The notes under the pieces: generated by a model
What the model saw: only the letters and a program-made list of their open reading frames with translations
Told to the model about the DNA's origin: nothing
The model's database searches: none
Source of the DNA: Scleromitrula shiraiana
Lineage: Eukaryota; Ascomycota; Leotiomycetes; Helotiales; Sclerotiniaceae
DNA length: 64,000 nucleotides
Reading direction: 5' to 3'
NCBI GenBank assembly: GCA_028455995.1
Contig: JABELC010000001.1
Coordinates: 3,708,501 to 3,772,500, forward strand
In this document: positions 56,506 through 64,000 of the stretch, piece after piece
Layout: each line of letters opens with the position of its first letter
How positions within the stretch are numbered: the first letter of the stretch is position 1
Program-made: the position numbers and the translations under genes

Positions 56506-58836
56506 TTGTGAGATTTTGATTGAATGATTTGATGGATGCAGTTGAAGTATTAGACAATATATTGTGGAGCGAACGAGAGGAGGCTATGTTTTGTGAAATG
56601 GGTGGAGTAGTGGGGTGTGGTGGTGAGCTAATTAAGTCCTCGACCTTGGACTTGTTGAAGCGGGGTCGAGCTAATTGAATTCTGAATAATGTCCGTTCAG
56701 TTTATATACAATCAAGTATATATTCGATATCAAACTTTACAATGTTTATGTTGCATATAAACATTTAACTAAGAATGATTTAAATATCTATATAGAATAT
56801 AGATATATAGATATTTAAATAAAACATATTTCAATGTTTGAACTTTATATGGATATTATTTTTTTAAAAAAAGGTGTTTGAATGTTTATATTCTGAATAT
56901 ATATTCGAGAATGAATTGGCTCGGGTCTGTTATGTCAGAATATATTCCTCTGACAACTTGAAGTCTGCCGTACCATTCTTGCAAGTTTTATGCAGATAAG
57001 TGATTTGAGTGGTTTTCAGAACATGTGGTTGGTGAGCTGTTTAAGTTCTGAATGTCCATTCAATTAATGTACAATTAAATATAGAACTTGATAATAAATA
57101 TCTGTATCTGATATACACAATCAAAATAGATTAACAAAATGAATATTCAAATGTTCAAAATGAAAATGAACATTCAAATATGAATTGTACAAAAGACATG
57201 TGAATGTCTATATTCTGAATGAATATCAAAAATTTAATTAGCTCGTAGGTGAAATGATGTTGGACAACAAAACTGTTTATGGTGCGAGGAGAGATATTGA
57301 TACTTTGAAGAATCATTAGACCGGACAGCCATGAATGAGGAATAAAAGAAGTTGGTTCAGGCAATGATGGTGAAATACACACGGATGACGATAAGTTTGG
57401 GCCGGCATTGAAGGGTAGAAATCCGCTCGGATATGTTCCTCCTTCCATATATGTTTGGAACGGTCAATTAAGTAGAAAGCTGCCGGGGTCAAATGAACGG
57501 AAATGGATGAATGCATACTGACGTTCGCAACGCCGTTGCTTTGGAAATGCCACTGGCAAGTTTCATCAGCTTCGTCATAACATTAAAAATCGCATGCACA
57601 AAACAACCATATTGCGAATACTGCCTTCAAGTAAACAAAATCAATATTCACTTATCTCTGCTTATGTTTGCATCTTTGGAGTACTCCCCTAATTGTGTAA
57701 TATACGGCTGTTGACATAGAGATAAGGTGGCACAGTAATGCCATGATACTTCCGAGCATGGCATAAATGCTCCGAAGATGTAGCTATCCAGATTCGAAAC
57801 AATGGAATGTTCTACTGCGAGGTACAGCATCTGTCAATCGCAAGCCATTATAGATTGTACTGCAATTGATGACCACTAGGCGAACATCTATACACTTGAA
57901 TGGTAATCGGTCATCACGAGATGGTGCGGAAGAATTTCGATATCAATCACTACATCGGTATGTATGTGTTATTCCTACATACATAGTAGTAAATACATAC
58001 TGATATTGCAAGACAGTGTCTCCTCGTCTTTGGAAGATTCACGAAAATCCACGAAACTTCATAAAGATCCGAGAATCATACGATATGGTTGATCTGTGGA
58101 AAGTTACCCGCCATATAAAAGCTAAGACCATATATTAAATCTCCACTAGTTCTCTACTGGAGACGAATTCGTCAGATGTGTCCATGTAGTATTGCTTTTT
58201 ATTGAAGTTATGGCAGATTATCATGAGGCTGGAGTGTGGGTTTTGGTAGACACCGAGTTGTATATAAGGATATATTTTGATGAACGCCGAGTAGTATACA
58301 GGAAAACAGTACATCTTAAAATCATGTAGAGAGAAACATTGAGGTTAGTAAAATACACATTAAAAAGGAGTACAGGACCAGCAGCTATAGTAATATACTT
58401 AGGTAAAGACTGGGCGTGACCGAAGCCCTATGAAAAGTGATTATAGTGAGGCTATGGGGCTATGAGGCTATGAGGCTTAAAAGTTGAAATGTGGGGAAAG
58501 GTAACTCCCTAGACAACAGCCTAGTTACTAGCCTACTGACCTACTGGGCTACTGGGCTAACCGTACCGGTACCCATATCGATAACCTTGTGTCATCACTA
58601 ATGAATCTCAAAGAAAAGTCACTACAACAAACCTATCAACCTTCATGTTTACAATACAATACAATTCAATCAATACTTAAATACATAGTATCAAGTAAAA
58701 GTATTATACGATAATATAAACTTATATTGATCATCCAATTCCCTATTTAATCCATGAATAATGTGGGTTAGAAAAATCGAGAAGCTCTTCTCTAAGTAAC
58801 GAGAAGTTATAATATCATTATTCATTCACTTATACA
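56506..58836. other. AT-rich gene-poor region
   Basis: About 2.3 kb with no supported gene. Positions 56700-57230 hold short palindromic ATATCTATAT/ATATAGATAT stretches and several TGTTTGAATGTTTATATTCTG-like segments resembling units of the 36-bp array at 44.6 kb. A GGCTATGAG repeat lies near 58450-58475 and a CTACTGGGCTACTGGGC repeat near 58540-58558. Confidence 0.55.
56690..57230. repeat. AT-rich degenerate repeats related in style to the 44.6 kb array
   Basis: Segments such as TTTGAATGTTTATATTCTG (about 56877-56896) and GTGAATGTCTATATTCTGAA (about 57200-57220) recur, and an ATAGATATATAGATATTTAAAT palindrome-like run lies near 56797-56820. They share the TTTGAATGTCTATATT core with the 36-bp units at 44602-44856. 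Relationship by descent is only suggested. Confidence 0.4.
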
Positions 58837-61135
58837 ATGTCGCTCGTCCCATATTCATCCAGAGAAAGTCGGGAGATCGTATTGTAAGTTCTTCACTTCT
58901 AATATAATCTTTCTAAGCAACTTTCCCCCTTCCAAAAATGTTCAATGGAGCTAATTCCTCATCTTCGAAATCCCAGTCGCCATGATAATGCGATTGTTGT
59001 GAGAGATCCTCAAACTCGACAACTAGCTCTGCGAAGCGCATCTCCCAATCTCTTGAATGATTGTCCAACATGTCACCGTCCATTGCGAACCCCCTCTCCG
59101 GAGCGACAACCTTCTCCTCATCCTCCTACTCGATCAGATGCGTTTATAAACCCCGAATACTTTCGTATGTTGCATGCATCGAATCGCGGCTCTGAAGAAT
59201 ACAATCCGCCATCTAGTCCAATTCGCAGACTTGTAGAACCTGCTCTACCAGATGAAAGTGCTGTGTCGGATTCTGAGAATAGTGTTGAATTTATTGCAAG
59301 CACACCTGCGGTAGATAGTAAATCTAGCATTAAGAAAGATGCTTTTAGCCCGAATTACTTCAAGAGGTTCTTTAGAGAAGAAAAGGAATTGGGTCGTGGT
59401 GGGAAAGGTGTGGTACTTCTGGTTAAGCATGAGCTTGATGGAGTTTCTCTGGGTATTGTATCCTGCAAATTTACAAATATTGTACGCTAACAAAAGTCAG
59501 GCCAATTTGCTTGCAAGAGGGTACCTGTTGGAGACGACCACGCATGGCTCGAGAAAGGTGAGTGATATTTATCCTATTCAATGATCAACTACCTAGGCAC
59601 TAACATATATAGTCCTCATTGAGGTTCAGTTGTTACAAGGACTTTCCCATCCAAACTTGGTATCATATCGACATGTCTGGTTGGAAGATGTTAAGCTGAA
59701 TCGTTTCAGCCCATCAGTACCATGTGCTTTTATTCTCCAGCAGTATTGCAATTCTGGAGATCTTCTTCATTATATTGTTGGCTCGATGCCTCATTTGCCT
59801 ACTACAAAAGAACAATTGAAAGAACAAATGCGAAGGAGGTCAAAGGGATCTGCAGAAAGGCCAAATGTCAAGTCCACACAACGAAAACTGGCTTTTGAAG
59901 AGATATACTCGTTCTTCAAGGATATTACATCAGGCCTAGCACATCTGCATGCGGCGAATTACATTCACCGGGATCTAAAACCAAGCAATTGTCTACTTCA
60001 CCAGGACGGATCGGATATGCGATGTCTTATTAGCGATTTTGGAGAAGTACAAGCTGAAAATGTGGTAAGAAAGTCGACTGGCTCAACAGGTACAATATCA
60101 TATTGTGCCCCCGAAGTATTGAAGCAAGATCAATTTGGCCGTTACGGAAACTTTACAACTAAATCCGACATCTTCAGTCTAGGGATGATTTTGTATTTTA
60201 TGTGCTTTGGAAGACTTCCTTACAAAAGTGCAGATAGCTTCCAAGAAGACTTTGAAGACATGGATCTGCTAAGAGCAGAAATTAGCACCTGGTCAGGATT
60301 TCATGACGAGCGACGAGAGCGACCCGAACTGCCTTCGCAGCTCTACAACTTCTTAAAGCGATTACTTGCAATTGACCCGAATGATCGACCTAGTGCAAGC
60401 GATATCCTCGAAGCTATTCGTACAGAAAGAGGTCTTCAGCCCTCCAGGGTGAGGCCAAATAACGCCACAGGACCACTTCGGGGAAGAATCCAAGCAATTG
60501 AATCGCCCATGCCACCCTCAACACCAGTAAATGAACGAGAACCCAGAAGAGTTCGTTCGACAGCCTACATAGAGGATGCAACCTCATCAGCCGGCTCATC
60601 TCGCTCTTCATCCCCCACACCTTCTCATCTGGCACTTGATATCTCCAATCACCACCATCATCATCATCATCACCACCACCACCATCGCCATAGTAACTCA
60701 GTGTCTATTCCCATACCCAAACCCGCAACCATTAATACACCCCTCCTAATGCCCCCACCCAGCACCCCACTCTCCTCAGTCCGAGATACCTTCGTCCTTT
60801 ACCGCCACTACACATCATCCTGGGCTCGTCTAAACGAGCAAACCCTTATCCTCCTCGCCAGAACCTGTATCTTCCTCTTCAAAGTCTTCATAATCTCCAA
60901 ACCATGTCTTTCCCAATTTGCGAGAAAAGCATGTTGGTATCCTCTAGTTATCATCGCGGCCACGGAGCTCGGCTTTGGAACGAAAATCCGTTGGCGTACG
61001 ACGGGTGCACTATTTCTACTGCATTTCTTGTATGCGGGTTGGTTTCATTATGTGGGGCCGGGGTTGTGTGGGAACCATATGTTGGGCTTTCATGGGGAGT
61101 GGCATGATTCTACTTTTGATGGGGATGATTTGTGA
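58837..61135 (+). CDS. IKS1: Iks1-like serine/threonine protein kinase (700 aa)
   Basis: Protein kinase of the fungal Iks1 type. Exons 58837-58883, 58977-59452, 59501-59557, 59613-61135. The first intron joins MSLVPYSSRESREIV to FRHDNAIVVRDPQTRQ, the usual family start. The kinase domain spans about residues 150-475: GRGGKGVV glycine loop, FACKRV with the ATP Lys (restored by splicing), YIHRDLKPSNCLL, ISDFGE, YCAPEVL and a SDIFSLGMILYFM helix. After it come a Ser/Pro-rich tail, an uninterrupted run of 12 His near residues 539-550, and two or three hydrophobic segments at the C-terminus (LILLARTCIFLFKVFII, GALFLLHFLYAGWF), so the protein is probably membrane-anchored. Yeast Iks1 has an unclear role. 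The CPTCHRPL motif near residue 48 is a possible zinc-binding pair. Appears intact. Confidence 0.93.
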
Positions 61136-61528
61136 ATGAATTATTGATGGTGGGAAGGAAGTGTGGTCTTTTTTGCATTTTTGAGGGGGAAATTTGGGCA
61201 GGATACCATTGCAATTTGGGGCGTTTCTGAATTTGGTGTGTTTATATATGCATTTATGGTATGGACATGACATAATGCAATGGTTGATGATGTATGATTT
61301 GAGGAATAGGGAAAACGTCAATTCGGTGTTTTAGTTTATAATATCCAGACATTAATACGTCCATCATATTGGTAATATCCTTGCACCAGCAGAGTGACGG
61401 GATAAGAATCTTTGGAGAATATTAAATAACTCCCAAACACACACCAGGTTGGTTCACTTCGATAATGGAATCATGTTCAGAAAAGGTTCAGAGAAACATG
61501 GAAACCTTCTTCTCCACTCTTTAATTCA
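61136..61528. other. Convergent 3' spacer
   Basis: About 390 bp between the kinase and the 2EXR gene, which end toward each other. No gene or distinctive motif is seen. Confidence 0.65.
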
Positions 61529-62662
61529 TCAATGACCCTCTATCATGCGTCTATTTCGTCTTTTCCATCTTTTCTGTCTTTTCTGGTGCAGGGAAAGATC
61601 AGGATACAAATCTTCAACCGCTAAAGAGCTCACGTCCTGGCTTCTCCCAACATCTCTTACATATTCAATTCTAGGCGTAACCATAACGCCATTCCTATCC
61701 CTAGCCAAGCACCGTTGAAGATATCCAGAATCCAACGCTTTCTCGTTCCTTTCCAAAACCGGCGGCTCCTGTCCCTTCACAATAAGCTCTTGTCTAAATT
61801 CTACTTTTGCCCCTCCTCCTCTCCCTTTAAACCCCACCACCACGAATACTAGCTCTAATGACTTAAATTGTCCGAACTCTTTAATATATTTGTCAAATTC
61901 TCGCTGATCAATATGAATAGCAATACATCTAATCCTATCCCTCATGGGCGCCATCGCCCTCCTAATCTCCCGATTCAACACTGCCGGGTCAAAATTAGAC
62001 GAAACGAACCTCCCAGCTCCTGTTTTCTTCACCGCCTGGAAAACCTCGGGAGAATTGCCAATATATAACATATCAATCTCTGGATGGAACCAAAAATATC
62101 CTTCGAGGTAAAAGTAACTTCCGAATTTTGTCCATCCGAGATGAGTCGTACATTGATATTGCATTGTTGAGTGGAGGTTGAAGAGAGGGGGTTTGGGGAT
62201 ATGCGGATGGCGGTGGCTACCTATTTGGATTATGAGGCCGGGTGTGGTGAGGATATGGTATTCCCAGATGCGGAGTTGGATCTCGTATGGGAGGAATTCC
62301 AATTGCGGGAACGTGAGTGAAAGGCTTTCCTAGAGAAGGGGATTAGATTTCGCGCGTTATATTATTTGATTGTTTGAAAAGAGTCTTGGACGAACATTTT
62401 CAAAACTCTCTTTCTCTCTGGATTCACCTATATTCAGGGTGCTCAAGTCATGTATGGGTATACTCTCGGAAGTTGCCTAGTAGAAGGAAGTATTTATAAG
62501 TTTTGAATTCAAATGTAAATGATCGAAGGCCCAACTTACACCATTCCCATAAGCTTGAACCGTGTATTTCTCCAAAGGTTTATGTGAAGCATCAAGATAA
62601 TATTGTGAAGACGTCGAAAGAGCAAGCTCAACCAGAGCTTCACTCGGAGTACCATCGATCAT
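61529..62662 (-). CDS. 2EXR-domain protein (307 aa)
   Basis: Two exons, 62662-62540 and 62329-61529, joined in phase 0 across a 210-nt intron. The first exon (MIDGTPSEALVELALSTSS) has a weak amphipathic character. The second opens with SFTFPQLEFLPYEIQLRIWE, the hallmark of the fungal 2EXR domain (F-P-x-L-P-x-E-x-R-x-x-I-W), followed by the conserved YQCTTHLGWTKFG-type middle and a PEIDMLYIG block. The C-terminus is very basic (QKRQKRWKRRNRR), which could direct it to the nucleus. This family is greatly expanded in Leotiomycetes and other filamentous fungi; its function is unknown. Exon 1 is less certain than exon 2. Without exon 1 there is no ATG before the domain, which supports the spliced model. 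Confidence 0.8.
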
Positions 62663-63281
62663 GGTTGAAGCAAATAGAATATAATTGCAAGAATTGTGTA
62701 CAATTCATATACGATATGAGAAGTTGAAGTCAAATAGAGACCAAAATAGTAATGGAGGAAGAAATTATAAAGAAAAGAAAAGAGTAGGATGAAGATAGTG
62801 AGTGAATGGGTGTTAAAATAATAGGAGGATCTCCTCATTCCTCTTTCCAAATTTTCTTCTTAAGGAAAGTGCTACCCTACCACTGCAACAACTAGTTTTG
62901 CATCCCAGGTTTCACTGGTTGGTAGGAGATTATGATTATAAGCAGAAATAACACTCAAGTTCATGGAGATGCGTGCTTAGTGATAAAACAAAATAAAATA
63001 CAATAAATGCGATAATAAATGATCGTGTGCATCAATCACATATTCAACCGCTTGACAAGGGAAAGTACTTGCAGATTCTGATACTATTTGAAATGTTATA
63101 AATCAAAGACGAAACAAGGAATAGAAATATGAGTATTCAAAAATATGGTCTTCTTTCGTATCATAATATCCTGCCAAATCTCAATTCCCATTCGCATTGC
63201 AACACCAAAATACACAAACTCCAGCCTCATTGAATGTATCATTAGACCCAGAACATCAAACACGCTCAAATGATTCCTCTG
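62663..63281. other. Intergenic spacer
   Basis: About 620 bp between the 2EXR gene start and the 3' end of the acyl-CoA synthetase. No gene is supported. Confidence 0.6.
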
Positions 63282-64000
63282 TTATAACTTGACACTTCCC
63301 CCGTTCAACTCCAACCATTCCTTCTCTCTAAAAGGAACATACTCACCCCCTCTCAACCACCACAATTGATCCCCATCCATCTGATTCGGATCAACCCCCT
63401 GCTTTCTAACCACATGTTTAACCAGCTTAATAGTACCCGTGAGATCTAATTCGCCCTTCTTAACCCTCAAGAACAAAGGCACCGCATAACTTGGCAATCC
63501 CTTTTTCACCCACCCCGCCAACTCCTTCATAACAACTTCCAATCTCTCTTCATTCTTCAACACAATCGCTACACAACCTGCTCTACCATCGTGATGGGGT
63601 AGTTCCACTCCATATACATTCGCCTGGTCGATATCTGGATGCGTTGATAAAGCTTCTGACACCTCGTTCGTAGAGACGTTCTCGGATTTCCAACGATAGG
63701 TATCGCCGATTCGATCATTAAACCATACTCTACCCTCTTCATCCCACGTCATTACATCGCCAGTCCTAAACCATGCGTCTCCCTTTTCAAATACATCTCT
63801 TAGTATCTTCCTTTCCGAAGAGCTATCATTGTTGAAGTAGCCCTGAAACAAAGTTTTAGTATCATTGGGATCAAGTTTGTAGAGCATTTCTCCGGGTGAA
63901 CCATATGGGACTCGAGTGCAAAACCCGGTGTCTGGAGATCGGAGAGGCTGTTCGGCTTCTATATCTAGTTCTACAACTGCCCATCCCCTTTTGAGTATTA
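63282..64000 (-). CDS. Very-long-chain acyl-CoA synthetase / fatty acid transporter (Fat1-like), 3' part
   Basis: The C-terminal 240 or so residues of an ANL-superfamily adenylating enzyme, cut by the window edge. The stop is at 63282, and the frame continues upstream to 64000 without a break (KRGWAVVELDIEAEQPLR, TGFCTRVPYGSPGEML). Motifs: DAWFRTGDVMTWDEEGRVWF (motif with the ribose-binding Asp), NDRIGDTYRWKSENVSTNEV (VLACS/FATP signature, with the hinge region), then AGCVAIVL and GLPSYAVPLFLRV. The YRWKSENVST block is typical of the FATP/Fat1 group, which activates very long chain fatty acids or imports fatty acids at membranes. The end KEWLELNGGSVKL is close to the family's C-terminus. The internal ATG near 63887 is not the true start. 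Confidence 0.9.
   Translation of the reverse strand, partial: ILKRGWAVVELDIEAEQPLRSPDTGFCTRVPYGSPGEMLYKLDPNDTKTLFQGYFNNDSSSERKILRDVFEKGDAWFRTGDVMTWDEEGRVWFNDRIGDTYRWKSENVSTNEVSEALSTHPDIDQANVYGVELPHHDGRAGCVAIVLKNEERLEVVMKELAGWVKKGLPSYAVPLFLRVKKGELDLTGTIKLVKHVVRKQGVDPNQMDGDQLWWLRGGEYVPFREKEWLELNGGSVKL

Overview
The window is nuclear DNA of a filamentous ascomycete. The genes carry many short GT-AG introns, mostly about 48-90 nt, often with CTAAC/CTGAC-like branch sites. There is an intron-containing tRNA-Ile. The gene set (Iks1-type kinase, UBA-ArfGAP, acid trehalase, leukotriene-A4 hydrolase, WSC/AA5 oxidases) is ascomycete. Gene content and intergenic texture suggest Leotiomycetes, perhaps Sclerotiniaceae; that placement is inference only. 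All gene models below were spliced by eye from reading frames, splice consensus and family motifs.

Layout. 0.9-6 kb: a Pro/Ser-rich protein, then sparse DNA with one candidate small membrane protein. 6.2-8.4 kb: a complete six-exon leukotriene-A4-hydrolase-type aminopeptidase. 8.5-21.1 kb: a block of secreted or carbohydrate-active genes: a decayed type-B carboxylesterase, an intact five-WSC copper-radical (AA5) oxidase, a secreted Ser/Thr-rich Cys protein and a decayed galactose oxidase. 21.6-24.9 kb: a small catalase-related peroxidase, a cupin protein and a member of an unnamed fungal family. 25.5-31 kb: three oxygenases (phytanoyl-CoA-dioxygenase type, isopenicillin-N-synthase type, cytochrome P450). 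32.2-36.5 kb: a second copy of the unnamed family, a broken deuterolysin and a DUF985 cupin. 38-44 kb: UBA-ArfGAP and acid trehalase. 44-48 kb: repeat-rich DNA and a decayed membrane-protein gene. 48.5-55.2 kb: a PLP decarboxylase, a LaeA-like methyltransferase with a suspect splice site, and a von Willebrand A gene carrying an internal inversion. 56.4 kb: tRNA-Ile. 58.8-64 kb: Iks1-like kinase, a 2EXR-domain protein and the 3' end of an acyl-CoA synthetase running off the window.

The most unusual observation is the 243-bp inversion inside the von Willebrand A gene (53872-54114). Read in the opposite orientation, this 81-codon block is open and in frame with both flanks; as it stands it interrupts the gene. 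Alongside it are four other genes broken by in-frame stops, frameshifts or a 10-bp tandem duplication, plus one possible splice-acceptor loss. Gene decay is therefore frequent among the accessory genes, while the housekeeping genes are intact.
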